Below, piece after piece: positions 1-8,800 of a stretch of DNA of 14,830 nt. The stretch comes from Clostridia bacterium (GTDB taxonomy: Bacteria; Bacillota; Clostridia; Oscillospirales; QAMX01). Under the pieces are notes generated by a model. The model was given only the letters and a program-made list of their open reading frames with translations, did not search any database and was not told the origin of the DNA. How positions within the stretch are numbered: position 1 is the first letter of the stretch; the number at the start of each line of letters is the position of its first letter. Made by a program: the position numbers and the translations under genes. The stretch spans positions 1 through 14,830 of the forward strand of contig JAFYNU010000188.1 in assembly GCA_017547975.1 (NCBI GenBank), in the 5' to 3' direction.

Positions 1-1975
1 CCAGGTAGGTCACGTCCCCGGAGTTACTGTCAAACTTCAAAAGATCGGAAACGAAACTGCGGTTTCGGAGAATAGCCACGTGCTCGCTGTCACTCATCAC
101 GTCCACCCCCGCAAAGAGCCGGGAGTCGTAGTCGATACCCAAGAGGTTCAGCACCGTGGGCAGAATATCCTGGGAGGAGCAATAGTCATCCACCGTGATG
201 ACCCGATCCAGGCCACCCGTCCAGCAGATGAAGGAGTTGCGGTCTTTTTCAAATACCTTATCCACCTCCTGGCCCACAAGCTCATCGTAGGCGTTTTCGC
301 CGTAGCCATTGTCGTCCTTCAGCCCATAGGGGAAGTGGTCACCGGTCATGACAATGAGGGTGTTTTTCTCTTTGCCTGCGGCCACCAGGGAATCCAACAG
401 GTATTCCATGGCCTTTTCCACCTCCAGGTGGCAGGCAATATAAGCTCTGACCATTTCGCTGTAGGGCAGGTCCTTGACCGCGTCCTTGTTTTGCTTGGCA
501 ATGGGGTTGACCTCAAAATCATACTCATAGTGCCCGCTGAAGGTCATGTAGTAGGCGTGGAAACGATCCAGATTGATGTAATCGGGAACCGACTGCTCCA
601 TCATTTCCAAGTCGCTGGAAGGCCAGGCATGGGTAAACTTCATGCCGGTATTCATGGCCTTGAGGGAATACCCCATGTTGGTGTGGGATTCGTTGCGGGA
701 ATAGTAGCTGGCCAGATAGTTGTGGTAGCCGAAGGAGGGAACGCCCATCCGGGTGTAGAGATTGCCCAAAGCATAGGGCAGGTAGTTTTCGGAGGAGTTT
801 TTGAAGCTGGCGTCAGCCTTTTTGCGGGACAGATCGGGGAAATTGCCCATGCAGAAGGTATATTCCCCGTCGGTGGTGGTGTTGGGGAAGGTGCCGTAGA
901 AATTTTCAAACACAATGCCCTCGTTGGCCAGCTTATACAGGGTGGGCATCATATCCTGCCGAATCACCGAAGGATGCCAGCTTTCGGCACAGATATAGAT
1001 CAGGTTATAATCCTTGAAGATACCAGTGTACTGATTTTTGTTGGTGGGTTCCTTCCCGGCAAAATATTCGTTGAGCCATTGGATATCCTTATCCTCCGAT
1101 TGGAGGGAGGCGAAGTCCATTTCGGGTAATACCTGGGGAGAGGAATCGAACACCTGGGTTACCGGTTCCTCTTCTTCCTCGCCTGTGATATCTTCAATGA
1201 TTTCCGATATGTCATCCACAAAGATCAGGGTGGTGGTTTCAGGCTCCAGATCCAATTGGAAGGGAATCACAGCCTGCCGCAATTCCCCCTGCATGGTGGC
1301 AAGGAGCCCGATGCGGCGCACGCTCTGTTCGGTTTCGGTATAGCTGCTGAAATAGGCCTGAAAGGGGGTCAAAGCTCCGATACCCCCGATCACCAGCGCC
1401 AGCACGAAAATGATATATCCGCTGGCCCATCCGATCCCCAGACGTGTTTTCCCTTGCTTGCCGCAACGGCGTACAAGAAGCCATTTCTTTTTCAAACACA
1501 GGCCGGCTACCCCCAGGGGCAACAAAAACATCAGAACAAAATGGAAGTTTTTGATAATGGCGCTGATGGTCTCCTTGAAAAAGCTGGTCACAGCAGCGGC
1601 ACCCATGCGCATCATGACGATTTCCATGAAGGTACCAAACACCTTGTGGTAAATCAGCTGTACTTCAAAGGCCAGGCACAGAATACTCAGCACCACCCAG
1701 AATATGGTCAGGTTAAGCCATCGCTTTTTCCAAAAACTCATCCAGAAGGCAAGACAACAGCCCACCGGAACGGCATACAGCAGATTATATAGTATTGCCC
1801 AGCTGATTTCCCCGACAATCACCAGCTCCAGGATCAGTTCCAGATACACTATGGTGCAAATCAGGAACAGCCCCAGACGCAGGCTAGTGAAAATACGTTT
1901 TTTTTGTTTCTCCTCCTTTGCCGATTCCGGCAGGGAGGGTACGATATCCTCGATCGATGTAGTTGATTGTTTCAT
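1..1975 (-). CDS. LTA-synthase-like membrane sulfatase/phosphoglycerol transferase (C-terminus outside window)
   Basis: Membrane-anchored enzyme of the LtaS/alkaline-phosphatase-superfamily sulfatase fold. Family members move glycerol-phosphate or similar phospho-groups onto extracellular polymers. 658 codons are visible and the frame is still open at base 1. About five hydrophobic helices lie near residues 32-52, 58-80, 86-108, 135-160 and 180-202. An acidic linker (a GEEEEE run near 265) leads to an extracellular catalytic domain. The metal and catalytic motifs can be placed against S. aureus LtaS: E331 in CAESW, T367 in TTTDGE (nucleophile position), H482 in FSGHYEYDF and D546-H547 in TGDHFPYG. 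The ATG at 1975 overlaps the stop of the upstream gene as ATGA, so translation is probably coupled. The fold and active site are clear. The exact acceptor (LTA, another teichoic polymer or a phospho-glycan) is not determined by the sequence. Confidence 0.88.
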   Translation of the reverse strand, partial: MKQSTTSIEDIVPSLPESAKEEKQKKRIFTSLRLGLFLICTIVYLELILELVIVGEISWAILYNLLYAVPVGCCLAFWMSFWKKRWLNLTIFWVVLSILCLAFEVQLIYHKVFGTFMEIVMMRMGAAAVTSFFKETISAIIKNFHFVLMFLLPLGVAGLCLKKKWLLVRRCGKQGKTRLGIGWASGYIIFVLALVIGGIGALTPFQAYFSSYTETEQSVRRIGLLATMQGELRQAVIPFQLDLEPETTTLIFVDDISEIIEDITGEEEEEPVTQVFDSSPQVLPEMDFASLQSEDKDIQWLNEYFAGKEPTNKNQYTGIFKDYNLIYICAESWHPSVIRQDMMPTLYKLANEGIVFENFYGTFPNTTTDGEYTFCMGNFPDLSRKKADASFKNSSENYLPYALGNLYTRMGVPSFGYHNYLASYYSRNESHTNMGYSLKAMNTGMKFTHAWPSSDLEMMEQSVPDYINLDRFHAYYMTFSGHYEYDFEVNPIAKQNKDAVKDLPYSEMVRAYIACHLEVEKAMEYLLDSLVAAGKEKNTLIVMTGDHFPYGLKDDNGYGENAYDELVGQEVDKVFEKDRNSFICWTGGLDRVITVDDYCSSQDILPTVLNLLGIDYDSRLFAGVDVMSDSEHVAILRNRSFVSDLLKFDSNSGDVTYL

Positions 1976-2661
1976 AGTTCTTTTTTGTTTTTCATTCTCC
2001 ATTGCATTCCGGATTCACCCAGTACAAGAATGTCGCTGGCCTCCTCCACCAGGGGGATACCCACCCGGAATTTCGCATAGGTTGCAGACGTGTTGATCAG
2101 AAAAGCGGAAAGCTCCGCCGCTTCCCTGCTGTTCATCATACCCCAGGGCAGGGCCGCAGGAGCCAGGGGAATTTCCTCCCCGTCGGCGCCACGGGTATAG
2201 CCGTTGCCCAGGAGCCGATTCAAAACCGAGCCCTCCCCGATCCAGGTCAGGCCGGGTTTTGTAGTTCCCACCATTTCCACCTTGCGGCTGTCCAGATGGA
2301 GCTTGGAAAGCTTTGGGGTCCCCTCCTCCATGCGGGCCAGCAGGACGCTGATTTTCGGGGGCGCGGCGCCAAAGTGATCCATCACCATCCAGCTCATATC
2401 CTCCAGGGAGGAATCGGGGCGGATGCGGCTTTCAATTAAATACCGGATGGCCTCTTCCACCGGTTCACCGCCATAGGCGGCGGTGCCCACAAAGGCCAGG
2501 GCGGCATGGTTGGGGCAATCAAAGATCAGCTTCGCCCCATGCCGAATCAGAGGTTCGGGCATGGAAGCGGGATCCCGCTTGGCAAAGGCATGCAGACAGC
2601 CATCCGCCGCCAACACAATATTATGTTTTGTAAACAAAGCCGTTACCAATGCCAAGCTCAT
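1972..2661 (-). CDS. Proteasome-fold (Ntn-hydrolase-like) protein
   Basis: Predicted cytoplasmic protein of 229 residues from the ATG at 2661. The opening MSLALVTALFTKHNIVLAADG resembles the first two strands of proteasome-type Ntn hydrolases (the VVLAADxR motif). A glycine-rich AFVGTAAYGGEPVEEAIRYL and a late VEEASDILVLGES also fit the alpha-beta-beta-alpha fold. I did not recognise a characterised member. Aligning LAAD to beta-subunits puts Ala, not Thr, Ser or Cys, at the position of the N-terminal nucleophile, although Ser2 after Met removal could serve. Start choice: an ATG at 2727 lies upstream of the TATAAT box and is unlikely. ATG 2670, ATG 2661 and TTG 2655 remain, and the GGAGG at 2664-2668 is ideally spaced only for TTG 2655. 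Its stop overlaps the start of the LTA-synthase-like gene by four bases. Confidence 0.6.
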   Translation of the reverse strand: MSLALVTALFTKHNIVLAADGCLHAFAKRDPASMPEPLIRHGAKLIFDCPNHAALAFVGTAAYGGEPVEEAIRYLIESRIRPDSSLEDMSWMVMDHFGAAPPKISVLLARMEEGTPKLSKLHLDSRKVEMVGTTKPGLTWIGEGSVLNRLLGNGYTRGADGEEIPLAPAALPWGMMNSREAAELSAFLINTSATYAKFRVGIPLVEEASDILVLGESGMQWRMKNKKEL

Positions 2662-2686
2662 CGCCTCCATTCCGTATACGACCCAT

Positions 2687-2715
2687 ATTATACAACATCT
2701 GTTCCGTTTTTTCCA
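2687..2715 (-). promoter_or_regulatory. Promoter for the Ntn-like/LtaS-like gene pair
   Basis: A perfect -10 TATAAT lies at 2687-2692, with a weak -35 TGGAAA at 2710-2715 and a 17-base spacer. The predicted transcript would start near 2680, only about 20 bases before the chosen start codon. This argues against the longer reading frame that begins at 2727. Confidence 0.6.
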
Positions 2716-2827
2716 CCCCCGAAACAAAATTTTTATGAGCTTTTAAGAATTTTCTTTTGTCTTTTTCCTCTTCTGTTCATATTTTGTTCTTATTTTGCCA
2801 ACTCTTTCCTTGTTTTTGGAAAAGCGC

Positions 2828-2858
2828 AAAAAAAACAAAGCTCCCTTCGGAGCTTTGT
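2828..2858 (-). terminator. Intrinsic terminator of the nagB-glmM-acetyltransferase unit
   Basis: On the minus strand a 10-bp stem (ACAAAGCTCC/GGAGCTTTGT, arms 2849-2858 and 2835-2844) with a GAAG loop runs straight into seven or more Us. It sits 11 bases after the stop of the acetyltransferase. The plus strand lacks a matching U-run after the hairpin, so termination is one-directional. Confidence 0.88.
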
Positions 2859-2869
2859 CTGTCATACGA

Positions 2870-3529
2870 TTATCTCTTTTCGGCAATTTCGCCGGCCTTT
2901 TTGTAGATGCTGTTTTCGGGCACCACACCCCGTACCATGGAGAGGGGGTAGATATTGGCATCCCGTCCCACCACGGTACCCGGGTTGAGTACACTGCCGC
3001 AGCCCACCTCCACCCGGTCCCCCAACATGGCACCCACCTTCTTGCGTCGGGTGGGAATGTCGGGATCGGCATGGATCACAACAAGCGATTTATCGCTTTT
3101 CACGTTGCTGGTGATGGATCCGGCACCCATGTGGGCCTTGTAGCCAAGGATCGAATCCCCCACGTAATTGTAGTGGGGCACCTGCACGCCGTCGAATAGG
3201 ATCACGTTTTTGAGCTCGGTGGAATTGCCCACCACGGCCCCCTTGCCCACGATGGCGTTGCCGCGGATGAAGGACGAATGGCGGACCTCCGCTTCCTCGT
3301 CAATGATGGCGGGGCCTGTAATCCAGGCAGAGGGGTAGATTGTGGCGCTTTTGGCAATCCACACGTTTTCACCCTTCTTTTCGAATTTTTCCGGGTCCAG
3401 GGTGGGGCCCAGGGCCAGGATAAAATCGGAAATTTCCGGTAACAGCTCCCAGGGGTAACGTTTCCCCTCAAAAAGCGGAGCCGCAATGGTTTTGGTCAGA
3501 TCATAAAGAGAGGAGATCTCACAGTTCAT
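2870..3529 (-). CDS. Stand-alone GlmU-C-terminal-type left-handed beta-helix acetyltransferase
   Basis: Predicted cytoplasmic acyltransferase of 219 residues, probably moving acetyl from acetyl-CoA to glucosamine-1-phosphate to give N-acetylglucosamine-1-phosphate. From about residue 55 to 205 it is a chain of isoleucine/valine-rich hexapeptide turns (left-handed parallel beta-helix). The segment QVPHYNYVGDSILGYKAHMG followed by AGSITSN matches the GlmU acetyltransferase site: H119 aligns with the catalytic His363 of E. coli GlmU. The N-terminal uridylyltransferase domain of GlmU is absent; a short helical segment (1-50) with YPWELLPEI replaces it. The ATG at 3529 is chosen because AAGGAGG lies 6 bases upstream and because an upstream ATG (3550) has no such site. 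The start overlaps the glmM stop by 11 bases. Such proteins are often annotated as UDP-GlcNAc pyrophosphorylase, which this architecture does not support. The substrate is inferred from the motif and the neighbour glmM. Confidence 0.85.
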   Translation of the reverse strand: MNCEISSLYDLTKTIAAPLFEGKRYPWELLPEISDFILALGPTLDPEKFEKKGENVWIAKSATIYPSAWITGPAIIDEEAEVRHSSFIRGNAIVGKGAVVGNSTELKNVILFDGVQVPHYNYVGDSILGYKAHMGAGSITSNVKSDKSLVVIHADPDIPTRRKKVGAMLGDRVEVGCGSVLNPGTVVGRDANIYPLSMVRGVVPENSIYKKAGEIAEKR

Positions 3530-4862
3530 AACCGCCCTCCTTGATGGCATTCACCACCAGGTCGCACAGTTCTTCGCAGATTTCCTGGGTTTTGGCTTCC
3601 ACCATCACCCGCACCAGGGGTTCGGTGCCGCTCTTACGCAGTAGCACCCGGCCATCGTCCCCCAGAATTTCCTCTGCCTTCTTTGCGGCGGCAAGAACCT
3701 TCTCATCCTTCAGAACCGCCGCCTTGTCGGTAACCCGCACGTTCCGAAGCAATTGGGGATAGACGGTGAAACCTTCCCGAAGCTTGGAAACCGGCTGTTT
3801 TTCATCCAGGAACACCTGCATCAGCTTGAGGGCGGTGAGCATACCGTCCCCGGTGGCGGCGTATTTGGAAAATATGACGTGCCCCGACTGCTCTCCCCCC
3901 AGGAGATAGCCCCCGGCCTTCATAGCCTCGTACACGAAGCGGTCCCCCACGTCGGTTTTGACGTAGGAAATTCCTTGCCGGTCAAAGGCCTTGTAGAGGC
4001 CAAGGTTGCTCATGACGGTGGGAACCACCGTGTTACCGGTAAGCTTGCCGCGGTTATGCATATAACACCCGGCCAGGTAGAGGATGGTATCTCCATCCAC
4101 CACCTCGCCCCGGTCATCCACGGCGATCAGCCGGTCGGCATCCCCATCAAAGGCAAAGCCGATATCCAGATGCTTTTCCCGCACCAGCTCCTGCAGGGCG
4201 GCAATGTGGGTGGACCCACAGTTTTCGTTGATATTGGTGCCGTTGGGGGTATTGTGGATCACGTAGGTCTCGGCCCCCAGGGTCTCGAACACGTTCTTGG
4301 CGATCATCCAGGTGGAGCCGTTTGCCGCATCCAACCCGATCTTGAGTCCCCGGTAGGAATGGGTGGCCAGGGAGATCAGATAACCGATGTAACGATTTCG
4401 TCCGGCGGCATGGTCGATGGCACGGCCAATCCTGTCGTCGGTGGCGTAGGGAATTTCCCCAAGCTTGCCGTCCAGATAGTCCTCCAGCTCACCCGTCAGG
4501 GCATCCTCGATTTTCTCCCCTTCGCCGTTGAGAATCTTGATACCGTTGTCGTAGTAGGGATTGTGGCTTGCGGAGATCATGATACCGCAATCAAACCCCT
4601 CCAGCCGGACGATATAGGAAACGCTGGGGGTGGTGGTGACGTGCATCAGGTAGGCATCCGACCCGGAGGCAACGATCCCCGAGATCAAGGCGCTTTCATA
4701 CATATAGCTGGACAGGCGGGTATCCTTACCAATCACGATCTTGCCCGCCCCGGCGGAGGCGTACTTCCACCCCAGGTAACGGCCAATCTTAAAGGCATGC
4801 TCCACCGTCAGATCGATATTCGCCCTGCCCCGGAACCCATCGGTACCGAAATATTTTGCCAT
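3519..4862 (-). CDS. glmM: Phosphoglucosamine mutase
   Basis: Cytoplasmic enzyme interconverting glucosamine-6-phosphate and glucosamine-1-phosphate, the step that commits amino sugar to UDP-GlcNAc, peptidoglycan and teichoic polymers. Its 447 residues match the usual GlmM length. The four landmarks of the alpha-D-phosphohexomutase family are present in order: the phosphoserine loop ISASHNP (S99), the magnesium loop DGDADR (239-244), the sugar loop GGEQSGH (322-328) and the phosphate loop RKSGTEP (409-415). The N-terminus YFGTDGFRG is typical. Start ATG 4862 follows AAGGAG, which overlaps the nagB stop, and the gap to nagB is 10 bases. It is the middle gene of a three-gene unit with nagB upstream and a GlmU-type acetyltransferase overlapping downstream. 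Nothing is missing or truncated. Confidence 0.97.
   Translation of the reverse strand: MAKYFGTDGFRGRANIDLTVEHAFKIGRYLGWKYASAGAGKIVIGKDTRLSSYMYESALISGIVASGSDAYLMHVTTTPSVSYIVRLEGFDCGIMISASHNPYYDNGIKILNGEGEKIEDALTGELEDYLDGKLGEIPYATDDRIGRAIDHAAGRNRYIGYLISLATHSYRGLKIGLDAANGSTWMIAKNVFETLGAETYVIHNTPNGTNINENCGSTHIAALQELVREKHLDIGFAFDGDADRLIAVDDRGEVVDGDTILYLAGCYMHNRGKLTGNTVVPTVMSNLGLYKAFDRQGISYVKTDVGDRFVYEAMKAGGYLLGGEQSGHVIFSKYAATGDGMLTALKLMQVFLDEKQPVSKLREGFTVYPQLLRNVRVTDKAAVLKDEKVLAAAKKAEEILGDDGRVLLRKSGTEPLVRVMVEAKTQEICEELCDLVVNAIKEGGYEL
3536..3542 (-). promoter_or_regulatory. Shine-Dalgarno AAGGAGG inside the end of glmM
   Basis: A full anti-16S match lies in the last codons of glmM, 6 bases before ATG 3529. 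It fixes the start of the acetyltransferase gene and implies translational coupling across the 11-base overlap. Confidence 0.85.
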
Positions 4863-4872
4863 AGGCGGCTCC

Positions 4873-5592
4873 TTACAGCAGGGAAGCGGCCTCGGCGTCC
4901 AGATAGAAAGTCACGTCGGGGTGCAACTGGAGAACCGAAGCGGGAACCATCACGTCCACTTCTCCCTTCACCGATTTGGCAACCGCTTCGGCCTTGTTCT
5001 TGCCCAGGGCGATCAGGATAATGCTCTTGGCGTTCATGACGCTCTTGATGCCCATGGAAATGGCATGGGTGGGAACGTCATCGATGGAGGCGAAGAAGCG
5101 GGCATTGGCTTCCCGGGTGTTGGCGGTCAGTTCGATTTCATGGGTAACCGAAGCCAGCGGGGTGCCCGGTTCGTTGAAGCCGATGTGACCGTTCTGGCCC
5201 AGACCCAGAAGCTGCATATCGATACCGCCGGCGGCGGCGATCATTTCTTCGTATTTCTTGGCGTTTTCGGCAATGTCTCCCTTGCCGCCGGGAACGTGGG
5301 TTTCGTCGGGGTTGATGTCAACCTTGGAGAAGAGGTTTTCGTTCATGAAGTAACGGTAGGACTGGTCGTGGGTGCCGTCCAGGCCGACGTATTCGTCCAG
5401 GTTGAAGGACTTGGCCTCGGCAAAGGAGATCTTGCCTTCGTTATATAGCTTGACGATTTCGCCGTAAAGACCCAGAGGGGTGGAGCCGGTGGCAAGGCCC
5501 AGCACGGCATCGGGCTTCTTGTTGAGAAGGGTAACGTAACGTTCAGCCGCCATCTTGGCGATGTTTTCCGGGGTATCTACAATAATTTTCAT
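4873..5592 (-). CDS. nagB: Glucosamine-6-phosphate deaminase
   Basis: Cytoplasmic enzyme that converts glucosamine-6-phosphate to fructose-6-phosphate and ammonia (reversible). The 239-residue chain shows the NagB/6-phosphogluconolactonase fold: phosphate loop LGLATGSTPLGLY (31-43), general base D66 in FNLDEYVGL, and the catalytic segment GQNGHIGFNEPG with H136 and E141. Asn134 occupies the position of Asp141 in the E. coli enzyme, which is usual for Firmicute NagB. ATG 5592 is chosen over the more upstream in-frame ATG at 5640 because AGGAGG sits 6 bases before it and the predicted transcript begins near 5639. First gene of the nagB-glmM-acetyltransferase unit. Placing a normally catabolic deaminase at the head of a biosynthetic set is unusual (see findings). 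Confidence 0.96.
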   Translation of the reverse strand: MKIIVDTPENIAKMAAERYVTLLNKKPDAVLGLATGSTPLGLYGEIVKLYNEGKISFAEAKSFNLDEYVGLDGTHDQSYRYFMNENLFSKVDINPDETHVPGGKGDIAENAKKYEEMIAAAGGIDMQLLGLGQNGHIGFNEPGTPLASVTHEIELTANTREANARFFASIDDVPTHAISMGIKSVMNAKSIILIALGKNKAEAVAKSVKGEVDVMVPASVLQLHPDVTFYLDAEAASLL

Positions 5593-5598
5593 GTGAAT

Positions 5599-5604
5599 CC
5601 TCCT
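5599..5604 (-). promoter_or_regulatory. nagB Shine-Dalgarno AGGAGG
   Basis: Perfect AGGAGG with a 6-base spacer to ATG 5592. It decides the start against the longer frame beginning at 5640. Confidence 0.85.
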
Positions 5605-5645
5605 GATAAGTTCAATTTGAAGGCGCATATCACCTTCCACCCATC

Positions 5646-5673
5646 ATTATATCATATTTCCCATATTCTGCAA
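5646..5673 (-). promoter_or_regulatory. nagB operon promoter (extended -10)
   Basis: A -10 TATAAT at 5646-5651 is preceded by TGA, giving the extended -10 form TGnTATAAT. A partial -35 TTGCAG lies at 5668-5673, 16 bases upstream. The predicted start of transcription is near 5639, giving a leader of about 47 bases. I see no clear operator or riboswitch in that leader. Confidence 0.65.
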
Positions 5674-5804
5674 TAGACGAATTGTACAAAGAATATTTTT
5701 GTGGTAAAAACAGGGGCAAAGTCAAACGCCATAAGAAAATGATTCATCCTTTTTTCCGTACGCGCCTGCCCACAGCGTCCCTTACCTCACCCCTGCCTAC
5801 GCAC

Positions 5805-5836
5805 AAAAAAGGACCCCGGAAAATCCGGGGTCCTTT
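5805..5836 (-). terminator. Strong intrinsic terminator after the DUF5107/TPR gene
   Basis: On the minus strand a 13-bp stem (AAAGGACCCCGGA pairing with TCCGGGGTCCTTT, arms 5824-5836 and 5808-5820) with a 3-base loop is followed by a U-run. It lies 23 bases after the stop at 5860 and isolates this gene from nagB. Confidence 0.92.
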
Positions 5837-5859
5837 GGTATAACCTTGTAACCTGAAAC

Positions 5860-8800
5860 TTACAGGAGGCTGAGTTCGAGTTCGGCCTTGACGTTGTCGG
5901 GGTTGAGGGCAAGGCTCTTTTCGAAGTATTCCTTGGCGGTGGCCTTTTCGCCGTTGAAGAGCATAGCGTAGGCCAGCATGTAGTACAGGTTTGCTTCCTT
6001 GAGAGCCTTGGGATCGTCGACGTAGGACAGATAGAAGAATCTGCCGCCCTTCTGACGGGGACCGGGGCCTCTCTTGTCGGCCAGCTGTTCTTCCCAGTTG
6101 AGGATGGCCTTGCGGATGATGTCGCGGGCCTTCATCTCGTCACCGGCGAGCTGAGCGATCTTGGCGGTGTAGTAGGTAAATTCGCCACCCATGTTCCACA
6201 TGCCGCGGTTGTCGATCTTGGAGATATGATCGATGATGGCCTTGGCTTCGTCTACGCGGCCCAGCTTATCGAGAGCTTCGGCTTCGTAGTAACGATAGGG
6301 AACGGTAACGCTTTCATTCCAGAAGCCTGCATGCAGGTTTTCGGGAATCTTAAGAGCGGCCTGGAAGAGAGCGAGAGCTTCTTCGTTCTTGCCTTCCTTG
6401 AGAGCCTGACGGCCAGCGGCAAAGCGGCTGTACATGTAGGTCTCGGCAATGGCAAATTCGCCGCCTTCGCCCGGGGTGAAGACGTGACCGAGCATGACCT
6501 TGAGGGATTCCTCGTACTTGCCGCAGGCGTTGTAAGCCTTGGCCAGTTCCAGGGACATGTCGTCGCCGGCATCTTCGGGCATCTTGGCCAGGAGGTATTC
6601 GGCTCTTTCTTCGCCGGGTACGCCGACGGAGGCCATCAGGAAGCTGACTTCGTTGAGCAGCTGCTCGTCACCGGGCTTGAGGTCAACGGCCTTCTTCTGA
6701 TATTCAAGAGCTTCAGCCTGCTTGCCCAGGTGGCTGTAGCAAGCAACGGCCAGGTTTCTCCAGGGAATGTAGAAGTCGGGAGAGGCAACAGTGGCCTTCT
6801 TCCAGCATTCTTCGGCGTAGGCGTAGTGCTTCTTGTCGTAGACAACGTTGCCCAGGAGGTACCAAGCGGTGCCATCCATGTCGTTGGCCTTGACAGCGGC
6901 TTCCAGAACCTTGATTTCGGCAAGGCGGTAGGGGAAGAGTTCCACGATGGGGTTCTTGGCAGCTTCGGCGCGGGCGGCCTTGGCCTTGCAGCATTCGCCC
7001 ATCTTTTCGTAAGCGAAGCCCAGGGCGTAGAGAGCCATGGTGGAAGCGCCGCGGGTAGCCTTCAGACCTTCGAAGATTTCAGCAGCAGCGGCGTAATCGC
7101 CGGCGCGCTGGATGTCGAAGGCAACGTCCAGACAGGTCTGGGACGGGTTGGAGGCCATGAGCTTTTCATCGTAGAAGCTTTCGATGGGTTCGCCGGCAAT
7201 CTTGATCTTGATGTAACGGGCCAGCTGGTTCAGCGGGTCGTTAGCAAGAATGGCGTTGATGCACTTGAGGGCGCATTCGTTCTTGCCCAGCTTCCACAGA
7301 GCGTAAGCGGCGTAGGGGCCGGCCAGGGGGTGAGCCGATTCCTTGTCGAGAGCCTTTTCGGCGTGGAAGAGCATCTTTTCGTAGTCGCCCTTGCGGCCGT
7401 CGAGAGCAGCGATGAAGGACATGGACTTACCAATGGCGTTGTAGCTCCAGGTAGCCTTGTAGAAGGTGTCGTAAGCCTTCTTATATTTTTCCTGATAGAG
7501 GTAGCACAGACCCAGCAGGTAGCTGACGGTGCCATCCTTCGGGTTGGTGTTGTAAGCGTTCTGGACAGCCAGAGCCTTTTCCAGATATTCAACAGCTTCG
7601 TCCACCTTGCCGGTACGGTAGAGGTACTCACCCATGCCGATGAGGGAGGGCAGGTGCTTCGGATCGTACGTGAGGGCTTCCAGGTAATATTCGTCGGGCT
7701 TGTAAACGGGATCACGATACTGATCGATGTGCAGGCCGGCGATGTAGTTGTCCTGGGCGGTGGTGAGCTTGTCGGGGGTGGGGATACCGGGGTTGTCCTT
7801 GGGGATATGGACGTAGTCGGGGGTGATTTCGGTGTAGCTGGCGATTTCGCAGCCGCATTCGCAGAGGAACTTCACGGTGTACTTTTCATCGCTGAGGACA
7901 ACGTCCCATTCCTTGCATTCGCAGGGAGCGATGGAAACCTTTTCTTCCAGAACGAGCTTTTCGCCGTCGAATACCTGGATGGTACCGTTTTCTACGACCT
8001 TGGTTACGTTCAGGCGAACCTTGCTGTCGGCACCGGCCTTGTCAACGGCAATGGCGGCGTCCAGGTTAGCGAAGGTGACGTACTTGATGTCCTTGGTGGG
8101 ATACCAGAACTGGCTGAAGCACTTGGTTTCGTAGGGAGCGAGCCAGGTGAAGTCGGGCTGGTCGTCGGTGTAGGAACCGGCCATCAGTTCGGCGTAAGGT
8201 CCATCGGTGTCGGTCAGAGCGTCTTCCCAGTTTTCAGCGTTGGCGCCGTAACCCCAGGTGAACATCTTCTTACCCGGCGAGATATGATGGTTGGCAATGT
8301 GAATGGTGCCGCATTCCTTTTCGTAGTCGTAGCCGCCGAAGAAGTCGAAATCGGAGGGGGCTGCGAAGTAGGAGTTAGCGGTACGGGTATTCTTGTGCCA
8401 GGAAATGTCGGTGGGTTCTTCGAAGCGTTCGGCACCGTACTGACCCTGAGCAATGGGGAAGGTGACGTGGCTTCTGTCATAGTGATGGTGAGCCCAGGTT
8501 ACATCGGGGGGGAAGATCAGACGATACTGCTCGTGAACGCGGACAGCGGCGTTTTCCCACCAGAGGAAGGAATGTTCGGTAGCAGTACGGTTGGTAACCT
8601 TGACGCGGGTTTCAAAGAAGCTGGCATCGGGGTGGAGAACGATACCCACCATACCCTTGGTGCGGTCGGAGGGATCACATTCGCTCATCCAGCAGATGGC
8701 GGTGCCGTCTTCTTCGGTTTCGATGGTGTAGTCCACCGGCAGAACGGTGGAGGGACGATGGTGGAACGGCCAGTTGAATTCAATACCGCCGGAGATCCAG

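Noticed and set aside
80..1129. 349-codon plus-strand frame at the left edge
   Set aside because: In-register shadow of the LTA-synthase-like gene, which is open from 1975 to the window edge and carries the sulfatase-family motifs.
3753..5021. 422-codon plus-strand frame over glmM and nagB
   Set aside because: In-register shadow of glmM; the minus-strand genes carry unmistakable catalytic motifs.
5674..5804. Possible small RNA between the DUF5107 terminator and the nagB promoter
   Set aside because: No promoter plus terminator pair or convincing hairpin is visible there.
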